A stretch of 64,000 nt of DNA from Trueperella abortisuis (lineage in GTDB: Bacteria; Actinomycetota; Actinomycetes; Actinomycetales; Actinomycetaceae). Both the position numbers and the translations under genes were made by a program. The DNA lies in contig NZ_JAUSQL010000001.1 of assembly GCF_030811095.1 (NCBI RefSeq), forward strand, positions 1,488,001 to 1,552,000. Reading direction: 5' to 3'. The first letter of the stretch is position 1; the number at the start of each line of letters is the position of its first letter. The notes beneath the pieces are model-generated. The model saw only the letters and a program-made list of their open reading frames with translations, was not told the DNA's origin and searched no databases. Below, piece by piece: positions 34,602 to 44,351 of this stretch.

Positions 34602-36113
34602 GTGGATGTCTTAGACCTTTCACGGTGGCAGTTCGCGATCACGACCGTGTACCACTTCATCCTGGTACCGCTCACGATCGGGCTCTCGCCACTCGTGGCA
34701 ATCATGCAGACCAGATGGCTGCGAAGCGGGGACACCAAGTACCTGCGCATGTCGGAATTCTTCGGCAAGCTCCTCATTATCAACTTCGCCCTCGGCGTTG
34801 CAACAGGCATCGTCCAGGAGTTCCAGTTCGGAATGACCTGGTCGGAGTACTCGCGCTACGTGGGTGACATCTTCGGCGCGCCGCTCGCGTTCGAGGCACT
34901 GCTGGCCTTCTTCATGGAGTCCGTCTTCCTCGGCGTGTGGATCTTCGGCCGCGGCCGCATCTCCCCCAAGGCCCACACGGTCTCCATCTGGATGGTGGCC
35001 CTTGGCACGAACATCTCCGCGTTCTTCATCCTCGCGGCGAACTCCTTCATGCAGAACCCGACCGGCGCCGTCTTCAACCCGACCACGGGCCGCGCGGAGC
35101 TCGACGGCATGTCGGGCTTCCTCGAGGTGGTCTTCTCCCCGACCACGCTCTACACGCTTCTTCACACGATCTCGGCCTCCCTCATGGTGGCCGGCGCGAT
35201 GATCTCAGGCGTGTCGATCTGGTGGATCGTGCGAGCACTGCGCACCAACAACGAGGTCGAGGCGCGAGAGTTCTGGAAGCCGGCCGCCCAGTTCGGTCTC
35301 AAGACCCTCGCGCTCGCCGGCATCCTCGCGATCGGATCGGGCCACTTCATGGGCCAGCACATCTACGAGGTCCAGCCCACCAAGATGATCTCGGCGATGG
35401 GCATCTACGAGACGGGCGAACAGCACGATCTCGCGCTCCTCATGCTCGGCACCGAGGCGAACGAGGACTCGATCGTCTCCCTGCCGTTCATTCCGGGCCT
35501 GGAGTCTTTCATGGTGACCAACCACTTCTCCGGGCCGGAGTCCACGCTAGTCGGCTCGGGAGACATCCAGCAGACCTTCACCGAAGCCTTCGGCGACATC
35601 TACGGCACGGACGTGAACTACATCCCGAACGAGTTCGTCTCCTTCTACTCCTTCCGCGTCATGATGGTCCTCGGCTTCGTCTCCCTGGGCCTGGCGTTGC
35701 TCGGCCTTTACCTCCTGCGTAAGGACAAGCTGATCACCAGCCCGGGTCTGGCGAAGCTGTTCGTGTGGACGATCCCGCTGCCCTTCCTCGCGTCGACATT
35801 CGGCTGGCTCCTGGCCGAGATCGGCCGTCAACCGTGGGTTGTCTACCCCAACTTCCCGCGCGAGGGTAACCTCTCGCCGTCGCAGATGGTACAGCTATTG
35901 ACACAGGACGGCGTGTCTCAGACCGTCCTGTCCGGCGAGGTTCTGGCCTCGCTCATCATCTTCACGCTGCTCTACGCCGTGCTTGGCGTGGTGTGGTACA
36001 AGCTCATCATCCGCTACGTTCGCGAGGGCATCAACCCGGCGGACAAGCTTCTCCTCGAGCAGGCCCACATCAAGGGCGTCACCGAGGACACGAAGCTCAG
36101 CTTCGCTTACTAA
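34602..36113 (+). CDS. cydA: Cytochrome bd ubiquinol/menaquinol oxidase subunit I
   Basis: Catalytic subunit of the high-affinity terminal oxidase, 503 residues, starting at GTG 34602 after GAAAGG. It has many membrane helices; SRWQFAITTVYHFILVPLTIG holds the first heme-ligand His (18), and the GRQPWVVYPNF motif (about 405-415) is the bd signature. The periplasmic Q-loop looks short. It is paired with cydB nine bases downstream, and a DosR-type box lies upstream, which fits induction at low oxygen. Confidence 0.97.
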   Translation: MDVLDLSRWQFAITTVYHFILVPLTIGLSPLVAIMQTRWLRSGDTKYLRMSEFFGKLLIINFALGVATGIVQEFQFGMTWSEYSRYVGDIFGAPLAFEALLAFFMESVFLGVWIFGRGRISPKAHTVSIWMVALGTNISAFFILAANSFMQNPTGAVFNPTTGRAELDGMSGFLEVVFSPTTLYTLLHTISASLMVAGAMISGVSIWWIVRALRTNNEVEAREFWKPAAQFGLKTLALAGILAIGSGHFMGQHIYEVQPTKMISAMGIYETGEQHDLALLMLGTEANEDSIVSLPFIPGLESFMVTNHFSGPESTLVGSGDIQQTFTEAFGDIYGTDVNYIPNEFVSFYSFRVMMVLGFVSLGLALLGLYLLRKDKLITSPGLAKLFVWTIPLPFLASTFGWLLAEIGRQPWVVYPNFPREGNLSPSQMVQLLTQDGVSQTVLSGEVLASLIIFTLLYAVLGVVWYKLIIRYVREGINPADKLLLEQAHIKGVTEDTKLSFAY

Positions 36114-36122
36114 GGAGGAACC

Positions 36123-37256
36123 GTGGAACTTTCAGCACTGCAGATTATCTGGTTCGCACTCCTCGCGGTTCTCTGGATCGGCTACCTCACGCTCGAAGGC
36201 TTCGGCTTCGGCACGGGCATGCTCCTGAAGATCCTGCCCCGCAACGAGAAGGAGCGCCGCCTCGCGCTCAACACGATCGGCCCCCACTGGGACGGCAACG
36301 AGGTCTTCCTCCTCACCGCCGGCGGCGCCACCTTCGCCGCCTTCCCCGAGTGGTACGCCACGATGTTCTCGGGCATGTACCTGGCCCTCGTCGCCATCCT
36401 CATCTGCCTGATCATCCGCATCTCGGCCATCGAGTGGCGCGGCAAGATCAACACCGATAGCTGGCGCAACCTGTGGGACAACCTCCACTTTGGGGTTGCC
36501 TGGGTGGTCACCCTGATCTGGGGCGTGGCGTTCGCCAACCTCATTCAGGGCACCAAGATCCAGGTGGGCCACTACTCTGAGCTCGGCGGGCAGTTCATCC
36601 CAGCCGACCCCGCGAATATCGACGCTGCGCTCGCCGCTGGCGACCGGCACTTCCTCACGGGCGGTTTCGTCTCCCTGTTCACCCCCTACACGATCGTGGG
36701 CGGCGTGGTCTTCCTTCTGCTCTTCCTCACGCACGGCGCGCTGTGGCTGGCGATCAAGACCAAGGGCGACTTTTCCGAGCGTGCCATCGCACTGGCCAAG
36801 AAGCTCTCGCTTGCCTCCACGGGCCTGACGGCCATCTGGGCGGTGTGGGGCCAGTTCGCCTACCGCGGCCAGGCCTGGGGCTTCATCCCGCTGGCGCTCG
36901 CCGCGGTTGCCCTTATCGCCTCCACGCTCGTGATCCAGAAGGGCAAGGACGTCCAGTCCTTCATCTTCTCCTTCGCGGGCCTGGCCTTCGCAGTGGTGTG
37001 GGTCTTCTCGACCTTCGGCGCCAACGCGCTGAAGTCCTCGGTTGACCCGGCCTACGACCTGACGCTGATCCAGGCGTCGGCGACCTCGCCGACGCAGTCG
37101 GTGATGCTCATCGCGGCGATCGTCTTCGTCCCGATCGTGCTGGCCTACACCGCCTGGTCCTACAAGGCCTTCGCCGGCCGCCTCACGGTGGAGAACATCT
37201 CCGACGAACCGGCGGGGCTTGACCCGAAGAAGGTGCGGGCTTTCGCCAACGCCTAA
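36123..37256 (+). CDS. cydB: Cytochrome bd oxidase subunit II
   Basis: A 377-residue membrane protein from GTG 36123, preceded by AAGGAGG. Typical start: ELSALQIIWFALLAVLWIGYLTLEGFGFGTGMLL; then GPHWDGNEVFLLTAGGATFAAFPEWYATMFSG. It pairs with CydA. It is followed by a strong terminator, so cydAB is a two-gene unit and cydDC is separate. Confidence 0.97.
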   Translation: MELSALQIIWFALLAVLWIGYLTLEGFGFGTGMLLKILPRNEKERRLALNTIGPHWDGNEVFLLTAGGATFAAFPEWYATMFSGMYLALVAILICLIIRISAIEWRGKINTDSWRNLWDNLHFGVAWVVTLIWGVAFANLIQGTKIQVGHYSELGGQFIPADPANIDAALAAGDRHFLTGGFVSLFTPYTIVGGVVFLLLFLTHGALWLAIKTKGDFSERAIALAKKLSLASTGLTAIWAVWGQFAYRGQAWGFIPLALAAVALIASTLVIQKGKDVQSFIFSFAGLAFAVVWVFSTFGANALKSSVDPAYDLTLIQASATSPTQSVMLIAAIVFVPIVLAYTAWSYKAFAGRLTVENISDEPAGLDPKKVRAFANA

Positions 37257-37269
37257 CGATTCGGTGCCG

Positions 37270-37304
37270 GTGAGGGGGCGTGCGATGATCGCACGCCCCC
37301 TCAC
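37270..37304. terminator. Terminator after cydAB
   Basis: GTGAGGGGGCGTGCGA pairs with TCGCACGCCCCCTCAC around TGA, followed by TTTAT on the plus strand. It divides cydAB from cydDC. Confidence 0.85.
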
Positions 37305-37429
37305 TTTATATCCCAGCCACCCGCCCCGCTTTCGCGCGCGTTTCATGCCGCGCCCCGCCCGCTTCGGCATTCCCGCTTTCGCATTCCTCCAGATCAGAAT
37401 CTAGACTTAATCTGAAATATGGAGGTGCC

Positions 37430-39295
37430 GTGAAACCACTCGACCCACGCCTGCTCACCCACGCCGGCCATACGAAGAAATATGTCGCGTTCCTCGTGGC
37501 CCTCGGCGTCCTCGACGCAGCCCTCATCGCGGCTCAAATCGTCCTCATCGCCTACGCCGTCTCCCCTATCTTCTACGGGCAGGCCGCCCCCGCCGATGTT
37601 CTGCCACGGGTGGCCTGGCTCGGCATCGTCATCGCGGCACGCTTCGCGCTGGCCTACGTGCGCGATGCGTACGGCCACCGCTCGGCCGTCAAGGTCATTG
37701 CGGACCTGCGCGGCAAGGTGCTACGAAAGGCGGCCGCGCTCGGCGATCGCTGGCTGAGCCGGAACACGACGGACACGGTCACCCTCGTCACCCGCGGGCT
37801 GGACGACCTGGAGGCCTACTTCGTCCAGTTCCTCCCCCAGCTCTTCCTCTCGGTCACGGCAATGCCGGCACTCATCGTGCTCCTGTTCTATTTCGATTGG
37901 ATCTCCGCCCTCTTCGTCATCTTCTGCAACCCGCTGGTGCCCATCTTCATGATCCTCATCGGCAAGATGACCTCCCGCTACTCCAACGAACGCCTGGCCG
38001 CGATGCAGGACCTCTCCGCCCAACTGCTTGACCTCCTCGCCGGCCTGGCCACCATCAAGGGCCTGGGCCGCGAACACGGCCCAGAAAAGCGCGTGCAGTC
38101 CCTGGGCAACCGCTTCGCCGAGAAAACGATGCAGACACTCTACGTGGCCTTCCTCTCCGGCGCCGCCCTCGAGTTCCTCACCACGCTCACCACCGCGCTG
38201 GTGGCCGTCAACATCGGTCTGCGCATGGTCAACGGCTCAGTGCCGCTCCAAATCGGTCTCATCGCCATCATGCTCACCCCGGAGATCCTCAAACCGCTGC
38301 GCGAGGTCGGCACCCAGTTCCACGCCTCCGTCAACGGGGTCACGGCCGCCGAAGGCGCCTTCGCGATCCTCGACCTGCCCCTTGCCGAGCACCCGGGCAC
38401 CGCGCCCGTCCCCGACCTCAACACCGCCGAGATCCGCTTCGAGGACGTCTCCGTCTTCGCGCCCGGACGCTCCACCGTCGCACCCGCGAACCTAAGCTGC
38501 ACCATCGCACCCGGCCACATCACCGTGCTCCGAGGGCCCTCTGGCTCGGGCAAGACGACGACGGTGAACGTCCTCCTCGGCCTGCTCGATCCCGACTCCG
38601 GCAGCGTCACCGTGGGCGGTACCCCACTTGCTCAGATCGACCGCGAGGCCTGGTGGGAGCACATCTCCTGGGTTCCCCAACGCCCCGTCATCGTCCCCGG
38701 CACGGTTGCCGAGAACGTCGGCGGGATCGCACCGGAGGCGGCGGCGCTCACCGGCTTCGACGACGTTCTCGCGTCACTTCCCGACGGCTGGCAGACCGTA
38801 CTCGGGCACGGCGGCACCGGCCTGTCGGTCGGCCAGCGTCAGCGCCTCGCTCTCACCCGCGCCCTGACCTCCTCCCGAAAGATTGTCATCCTAGACGAGC
38901 CCTCCGCCCACCTCGACGCCATCAGCGAGGAGTACGTCGCCAACGTCGTCACCTCGCTCAAGGCCGCCGGGCACACCGTCATCGTCATCGCCCACCGCCA
39001 CGCCATCACTGAGCTGGCCGATCACGTCATCGACGTCGCCGCCTCCACCCGAGACATCAGCGCCGAGCAGCTCGAGTCACTCGCCCTGCGTGAATCGACC
39101 GAATACGCCGCCTACATCCAGGCCCAGCGCGCCGACTACGCCCTGCCTCGCCAGTGGCGAGACGAGGCGGTCTCCGACCACGTTACGGATGTAGAGGCAG
39201 CCGGCGGGGAGGCAGCCGGCGTGGAGGAGGCAGCAGCGGGCGGCGAAACCGCTACCGCCCCACGCTCACAAGCCACCGAAGGAGGCCAGCGATGA
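37430..39295 (+). CDS. cydD: Thiol reductant ABC exporter subunit CydD
   Basis: A 621-residue half of the glutathione/cysteine exporter needed to assemble cytochrome bd, from a GTG after GGAGGTGCC. An N-terminal membrane domain of six helices is followed by a nucleotide domain with Walker A GPSGSGKTTTVNVLL, signature LSVGQRQRLALTRAL and Walker B VILDEPSAHLD. A low-complexity Ala/Glu tail follows. It overlaps cydC by ATGA, so both halves are made together. Confidence 0.95.
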   Translation: MKPLDPRLLTHAGHTKKYVAFLVALGVLDAALIAAQIVLIAYAVSPIFYGQAAPADVLPRVAWLGIVIAARFALAYVRDAYGHRSAVKVIADLRGKVLRKAAALGDRWLSRNTTDTVTLVTRGLDDLEAYFVQFLPQLFLSVTAMPALIVLLFYFDWISALFVIFCNPLVPIFMILIGKMTSRYSNERLAAMQDLSAQLLDLLAGLATIKGLGREHGPEKRVQSLGNRFAEKTMQTLYVAFLSGAALEFLTTLTTALVAVNIGLRMVNGSVPLQIGLIAIMLTPEILKPLREVGTQFHASVNGVTAAEGAFAILDLPLAEHPGTAPVPDLNTAEIRFEDVSVFAPGRSTVAPANLSCTIAPGHITVLRGPSGSGKTTTVNVLLGLLDPDSGSVTVGGTPLAQIDREAWWEHISWVPQRPVIVPGTVAENVGGIAPEAAALTGFDDVLASLPDGWQTVLGHGGTGLSVGQRQRLALTRALTSSRKIVILDEPSAHLDAISEEYVANVVTSLKAAGHTVIVIAHRHAITELADHVIDVAASTRDISAEQLESLALRESTEYAAYIQAQRADYALPRQWRDEAVSDHVTDVEAAGGEAAGVEEAAAGGETATAPRSQATEGGQR

Positions 39296-41037
39296 TCGCG
39301 AAGGACGAACGCCGGGCGCTACGCCGCGCAATCGGCATGCTCGACTACAACAAGAAGACTTTCGCCTGGTCCGTCGCGGCGGGCTCGGGCGCCATCGGCT
39401 CGGGCGTTTCCCTCGGAGCCACCTCGGCCTGGCTCATCGCCCGCGCCGCGGAGCTTCCCCCGGTGCTCGACCTGTCGGTAGCGTCGACGGCGGTGCGCAT
39501 GTTCGGCGTCGGCAAGGCGATCTTCCGCTATCTTGAACGCATCGCCTCCCACTGGGTGGCCCTCTACGGCATGGCAAACCTTCGCTCGCGCGTCTACTCG
39601 ACGATGGCGAGCTCAACCACCGACGTCGTGACCTCAGTCAAGCGTGGCGACCTGCTGGCCCGCACGGGAGCGGACGTGGACGAGATCGGCAACGTCGTCG
39701 TCAAGTCGATGCTACCGGCTGCCGTCGCGATCGTCGTCTCCGTGCTCTCCCTTGCCATCGTCGGCTTCCTCTCCCCGCTCATTGCGCTCACGCTCGCAGC
39801 CTGCCTATTGATCTCCGGCGTCCTCGCGCCCGCCATCGCCGCCCGCGGCGTCCGCGCGGACCAGGAGGCCCAAATCCTCCACCGGGCCGAGCTCAACGCT
39901 CAGGCCCTCACCATGCTCGAATCGGCCTCCGACCTGCGAGTCTCAGGCCGCATGGGCAGCATGGAGGACCAGCTTGCGCGAACCGAGGAGCGCATCGCCT
40001 CCCGCCGGGACAGCTCGGCGCGCCCGGCGGCGCTATCGCACGCGCTCGACACGCTCGCGATGGGCATGGCTGTCGTCGCCGCGCTCCTCATCGGCACCCG
40101 CCAAATGGCGGCCGGGGACCTGACCGGCATCGAGCTTGTGGTCTGCACGCTTGTGCCGCTTTCCGCCTTCGAGGCCACCACACGCCTCGGAGACGCCGCT
40201 ACCCAGCTGGTGCGATCGGCGTCGGCGGCGAAGAGGATCGTCGACCTATTGGAGGCGGCCGAGTCCCACACCAAACCAGAACCCGACGAGCGCCCCGACG
40301 ACGGTTCGGGGCTCGTCGCCCGCGGCCTGCGCATCGGCTGGCCCGGCGGCCCCACCATCGGAGGGCCCATCGACCTCGACCTCAGCCCGGGCAAGACGAT
40401 CGCGATCGTCGGCCCCTCCGGCATCGGCAAATCCACGCTCCTGTACACGCTCGCCGGCATGCTCGCCCCGCGCGAGGGCGAGGTCCGCCTCGGAGGACGC
40501 GATGCCTGGCGCATCGACCGCAAGACGATCTCCGCACAGCTCTCCCTCACCGCCGAGGATGCCCACATCTTCGAAACCTCGGTGCTCGAAAACCTGCGCG
40601 TCGCCCGCGCGAGCGTCACCCCCGCGCAAGCCGAGGATCTGCTCGCCCAGGCGGGCCTGGCTAACTGGCTTGCCCAGCTCCCAGACGGCGTGGACACCGT
40701 GCTCGGCTCGAACGCCACCTCGATCTCCGGCGGCGAGCGCCGCCGCCTCCTACTCGCCCGCGCACTGGCCGGCTCAGCCACATACATGCTCCTCGACGAG
40801 CCCGGCGAACACCTCGACCCGGTCACCGCCGACGAGCTCATTCGTGACCTGCTCTCCGTGGGCAACGACGACCGCGGCGTCATCCTCGTCACCCACCGCC
40901 TCACCCCGCTCGACGCCGTGGACGAGGTGATCATGCTCGGGCACGTCGCCGGCGGGGTCGGCGTGCTCGCGCGCGGCACGCACGCCGAGCTCGCTGCGCA
41001 GATGCCCACCTACTCCTGGTCACTTGCCCAAGAATAG
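39292..41037 (+). CDS. cydC: Thiol reductant ABC exporter subunit CydC
   Basis: The second half-transporter, 581 residues from ATG 39292 (AAGGAGG before it); the longer frame from 39154 lies inside cydD. Six-helix membrane domain, then Walker A GPSGIGKSTLLYTLAG, signature ISGGERRRLLLARAL and Walker B MLLDEPGEHLDPVT. Together with CydD it exports thiols to the outer face of the membrane, where heme insertion in cytochrome bd occurs. Confidence 0.95.
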   Translation: MIAKDERRALRRAIGMLDYNKKTFAWSVAAGSGAIGSGVSLGATSAWLIARAAELPPVLDLSVASTAVRMFGVGKAIFRYLERIASHWVALYGMANLRSRVYSTMASSTTDVVTSVKRGDLLARTGADVDEIGNVVVKSMLPAAVAIVVSVLSLAIVGFLSPLIALTLAACLLISGVLAPAIAARGVRADQEAQILHRAELNAQALTMLESASDLRVSGRMGSMEDQLARTEERIASRRDSSARPAALSHALDTLAMGMAVVAALLIGTRQMAAGDLTGIELVVCTLVPLSAFEATTRLGDAATQLVRSASAAKRIVDLLEAAESHTKPEPDERPDDGSGLVARGLRIGWPGGPTIGGPIDLDLSPGKTIAIVGPSGIGKSTLLYTLAGMLAPREGEVRLGGRDAWRIDRKTISAQLSLTAEDAHIFETSVLENLRVARASVTPAQAEDLLAQAGLANWLAQLPDGVDTVLGSNATSISGGERRRLLLARALAGSATYMLLDEPGEHLDPVTADELIRDLLSVGNDDRGVILVTHRLTPLDAVDEVIMLGHVAGGVGVLARGTHAELAAQMPTYSWSLAQE

Positions 41038-41083
41038 GCCGGTAGAGTAGCTGGTAGAAGCGTATGAACCGGAAAGGACGCCG

Positions 41084-42736
41084 ATGAAGGCACTGGAGCA
41101 AATCTCCGAGTTTTCGCGCCACATCCTCACGATCGCGAGGTCGCTGGACCGCACCGAGGTATCGCAAGCCCTCGTCCAAACAGCGTGCGAGCTCACGGGC
41201 GCCGAGTTCGGGGCCGTCAGCGTGCTCGACTCCCACGGCGATACGCTCCAGTTCATCCAGCAGGGCCAGCCGCGCGGACCGGAGGTGGTCATCGACCACC
41301 CGCCAATCGACCACGGGGTCTTCAACGAGATTCCGCTCGACTCCTACCTCATTATCAACGACATCTCCGCCTACGCCGACGGAACCGTCCTGCCGCCCAA
41401 TCACCCGGCGATGAAGAACTTCCTCGGCGTGGCGATCACAGTCAACGAACAAGTGTGGGGGCGCCTCTTCCTCTCCGACAAGCCCACACCCTTCACAGCC
41501 GACGACGGCGAGCTCGTCCACCTGCTGGTCAAGGCCACCGAGATTTCCGTGGTCAACTCGTTGCTGTACGCCGAATCGCAGAACCGCGCCCGGTGGCTGA
41601 CCGCCTCCCAGCACATCGTCTCCTCGCTCCTCGAAGGCACCGACGAGGATGAGGCGCTCGAAGTCATCGCCCACGAGATGCGGGTCGCCGCCCGCGCCGA
41701 CGTGGCCATGATCATCCTGCCCTCCATCCAGGATTCGTGGATCTCCGAGATTGTCGACGCCGACGACCCGGCCCGCGTCCACGAGCTCGTCGGCCTGTCC
41801 TTCCCCAAGGAAGGCCGGGCCCGCACGGTGATCCGGGAGCAGTCCGGCGTCGTCGTCGATTCCATGCAACGCCTGCGCACCATCCGCGTGCCCGAGCTGC
41901 GCCAGTTCGGCTCCGCGCTTTACAGCCCGCTCATCTCCCAGGGCGTGGGCCTAGGCGTCATCCTGTTGCTGCGCTACCCCTCCACCGCCGAATTCAACTT
42001 GCACGACCTGACGATGGCCGAGTCCGTGGCCAAGCAGGCCACCATCGCGATCCGGCTCGCCGAGGCACGCCAGGCCCAGGCCCTCGCCGCCGAACTCGAC
42101 GAACGCGCCCGCATCTCACGCGACTTGCACGACCTCGCCATCCAGCAGCTCTTCGCCTCCGGCATGCACATCACCGCAATCCGCGAGGAGATGAGTTCGC
42201 GCGGACTCGGCGAGGACGTCACCGGGGCGCTCGACGCCGCGATCAGCGCCATCGACGACTCGGTCAAACAGATCCGCCATATCGTCCACTCGCTACGCGA
42301 CGACGGCTCCTCGGCCGCGATCGTCTCTCGCCTCCAGCACGAGACCTCGGTGGCGCGCCAAGCGCTCGGATTCGCTCCCTCGCTCCTGCTGACCTGGAAC
42401 GGTTCGGATGTGGCCGAGTCCGACTACCACCTCATCGACGACGCCGTCGGATCCGACATCGCCGACGACGTGGTGGCGGTGGTACGCGAGGGGCTGGCCA
42501 ACGCCGCACGGCACGCGAAGGCGTCCTCCGTGTCGGTTAAGGTGGACGCCACCCCCGACGAGATCGTGGTCCGCGTGCTGGACGACGGCGCCGGCATCGC
42601 CCAGGCCCTCGCCCGCCGCTCCGGCCTATCCAACCTCGCGGCTCGCGCCCGGCGCCATCACGGCACGTTCGCGATCGAGCCGCGCGGGGACGGACACAGC
42701 GGCACGCTACTGACCTGGTGCGCCAACCTGCGCTAG
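41084..42736 (+). CDS. DosS/DevS-like GAF sensor histidine kinase
   Basis: A soluble protein of 550 residues with no membrane segment. It has two GAF domains (about 20-155 and 165-330), a HisKA_3 phosphoacceptor box RISRDLHDLAIQQLF (His349) and an ATPase domain with VVREGLANAARHA and LDDGAGIAQ. In GAF-1, PPNHPAMKNFLGV resembles the DosS/DosT heme pocket; His107 would be the proximal ligand. It is likely an oxygen or redox sensor. The response regulator gene at 42776 converges with it. Confidence 0.9.
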   Translation: MKALEQISEFSRHILTIARSLDRTEVSQALVQTACELTGAEFGAVSVLDSHGDTLQFIQQGQPRGPEVVIDHPPIDHGVFNEIPLDSYLIINDISAYADGTVLPPNHPAMKNFLGVAITVNEQVWGRLFLSDKPTPFTADDGELVHLLVKATEISVVNSLLYAESQNRARWLTASQHIVSSLLEGTDEDEALEVIAHEMRVAARADVAMIILPSIQDSWISEIVDADDPARVHELVGLSFPKEGRARTVIREQSGVVVDSMQRLRTIRVPELRQFGSALYSPLISQGVGLGVILLLRYPSTAEFNLHDLTMAESVAKQATIAIRLAEARQAQALAAELDERARISRDLHDLAIQQLFASGMHITAIREEMSSRGLGEDVTGALDAAISAIDDSVKQIRHIVHSLRDDGSSAAIVSRLQHETSVARQALGFAPSLLLTWNGSDVAESDYHLIDDAVGSDIADDVVAVVREGLANAARHAKASSVSVKVDATPDEIVVRVLDDGAGIAQALARRSGLSNLAARARRHHGTFAIEPRGDGHSGTLLTWCANLR

Positions 42737-42775
42737 CCACTAGCCGCCAGCGCGAGCCCGACCCGCGTTTAGCGC

Positions 42776-43423
42776 CTAGCCGTTTTGGTTGCGCCAGCCC
42801 GCCGCACGCTGGCCCGCAACCCACGCCGCGACCTGGGTGCGGCGTTGCATCCCCATCTTCGACAGCAGCGAGGTGATGTGGTTCTTCACGGTCTTCTCAG
42901 CCACACCGAGCTTGTCTCCAATCTCCCGGTTCGACAGGCCATCCCCGATCAGGTCGAGCACCTTGCGCTCGGAGGGGGTCAGATGGGCGGTCGGGTCGGC
43001 ATGATCGGCACGACGCCGGGTAACCGTCCGCTCGTCCAACAGCACGCGGCCAGCCGCCACCGCCTTGATAACCTCGGTGATCTCCGCCCCACGCACCGAC
43101 TTGAGCAGGTATGCCTTCGCGCCGGCGTCAAGGGCCTCGGCGAGGGCGTCGTCGTCGTCGAATGAGGTCAACACGATCGCCTTCGTCTCGGGCACAACCT
43201 CGCGGAACTCGCGAATGATGTCGATGCCGGTGCCGTCTGGCAGGCGCAGATCCACGAGCGCCACTTGGGGCGCCATGAGCGTGGCCCGGCGCACGGCCTC
43301 CGCCACCGACCCGGCCTCGGCCACGACGGCCAGCCCGTCGGCGCGGTCAACAACCTCGGCGATGCCGCGGCGAACAACCTCGTGGTCGTCAATAATCATC
43401 ACGGAAATATCTGTAGTGCTCAC
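42776..43423 (-). CDS. DosR/DevR-like response regulator, NarL family
   Basis: A 215-residue protein from GTG 43423. The receiver domain has IIDDHEVVRRG (acidic pocket) and phospho-acceptor Asp58 in LVDLRLPDG. The LuxR-type helix-turn-helix is at about 145-205: LTPSERKVLDLIGDGLSNREIGDKLGVAEKTVKNHI, and the end LLSKMGMQRRTQVAAW is strikingly like DosR. It converges with the kinase gene and follows mutM by 25 bases, so it may be transcribed from the mutM side. Its expected targets carry GGGAC-N4-GTCC boxes (34397, 56639). Confidence 0.93.
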   Translation of the reverse strand: MSTTDISVMIIDDHEVVRRGIAEVVDRADGLAVVAEAGSVAEAVRRATLMAPQVALVDLRLPDGTGIDIIREFREVVPETKAIVLTSFDDDDALAEALDAGAKAYLLKSVRGAEITEVIKAVAAGRVLLDERTVTRRRADHADPTAHLTPSERKVLDLIGDGLSNREIGDKLGVAEKTVKNHITSLLSKMGMQRRTQVAAWVAGQRAAGWRNQNG

Positions 43424-43448
43424 ACCGTCATCTTATCCAGATATCTCA

Positions 43449-44342
43449 CTAATTTCCGCTACTACGCCTCCGCGCCAGGGGGCGTACGTGCCGCGCACAC
43501 TGGCACACTGGGCAAAAGTGCGAGGAGCGGCCCATGAACGGCTCACGCTTGAGCGCGGTCCCGCACACCCGGCACGACTCGCCGGCCCGCCCGTAAACGT
43601 TGAGCACCCGGTCGAAGTAGCCCGAGGCACCATCCACGTTGACGTAGAGGGAGTCGAAGGAGGTCCCGCCGACCTCGACCGCCCGGGCCATGACGTCGGC
43701 CGCCGCGAGGTAGACCGCGCGGATCTTACCCAACGACATGCGGCTGGCCAGCCGACGCGGATGGACGCGGGCGGCAAAGAGCGCCTCGTCGGCGTAGATG
43801 TTGCCCACCCCCGACCCCACCGACTGGTCAAGGAGGATCCGCTTAATCTCGGAGTCTTTGGCATGGACGCGGCGAACGACGCCATCAAGGTCAAAGGCCG
43901 GGTCGAGCAGGTCACGAGCAATATGGGCAACCGAACGCGGGACACGCGGCAGCACGCTCCCCTGGCCGCCTGGCTCGCCGTCGTCGGTGGGGACAAACGT
44001 ATCGGGCATGAGGTGGCCGAAGGTGCGTTGGTCGACGAAGTCGAGCCGGACGCCGTCGTCGAAGAAAAAAGAAGCGCGCCGGTGCGGGTTGTCCGCCCCG
44101 CCCACCCGAAACTGGCCGGACATGCCCAAATGGGCGACGAGTGCCAGGCCACCGGCGTCGAACCACAGGTACTTCCCCCGCCTGGCCACCGCCTCGATAC
44201 GGCGACCGACGAGCGGATCGAGACCCGCCGGCGCGCGGCGCACCGCCCGCGCACTGAGCACCTCCACACCCACCACCGTGGCGCCCACGGCGATCGGCTC
44301 GAGGCCACGGCGGATCGTCTCTACTTCGGGCAGCTCGGGCAT
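43449..44342 (-). CDS. mutM: Formamidopyrimidine-DNA glycosylase (Fpg/MutM)
   Basis: Removes oxidised purines such as 8-oxoguanine. 297 residues. MPELPEVE gives the catalytic Pro2 and Glu3, RGKYLWF the beta-turn Lys, and CRVCGTALKREPFMGRSSHFCPVCQ the zinc finger. Full length. It follows rnc by nine bases and closes the recG-rsmD-coaD run. Confidence 0.95.
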   Translation of the reverse strand: MPELPEVETIRRGLEPIAVGATVVGVEVLSARAVRRAPAGLDPLVGRRIEAVARRGKYLWFDAGGLALVAHLGMSGQFRVGGADNPHRRASFFFDDGVRLDFVDQRTFGHLMPDTFVPTDDGEPGGQGSVLPRVPRSVAHIARDLLDPAFDLDGVVRRVHAKDSEIKRILLDQSVGSGVGNIYADEALFAARVHPRRLASRMSLGKIRAVYLAAADVMARAVEVGGTSFDSLYVNVDGASGYFDRVLNVYGRAGESCRVCGTALKREPFMGRSSHFCPVCQCARHVRPLARRRSSGN

Positions 44343-44351
44343 GGCGAGGCG

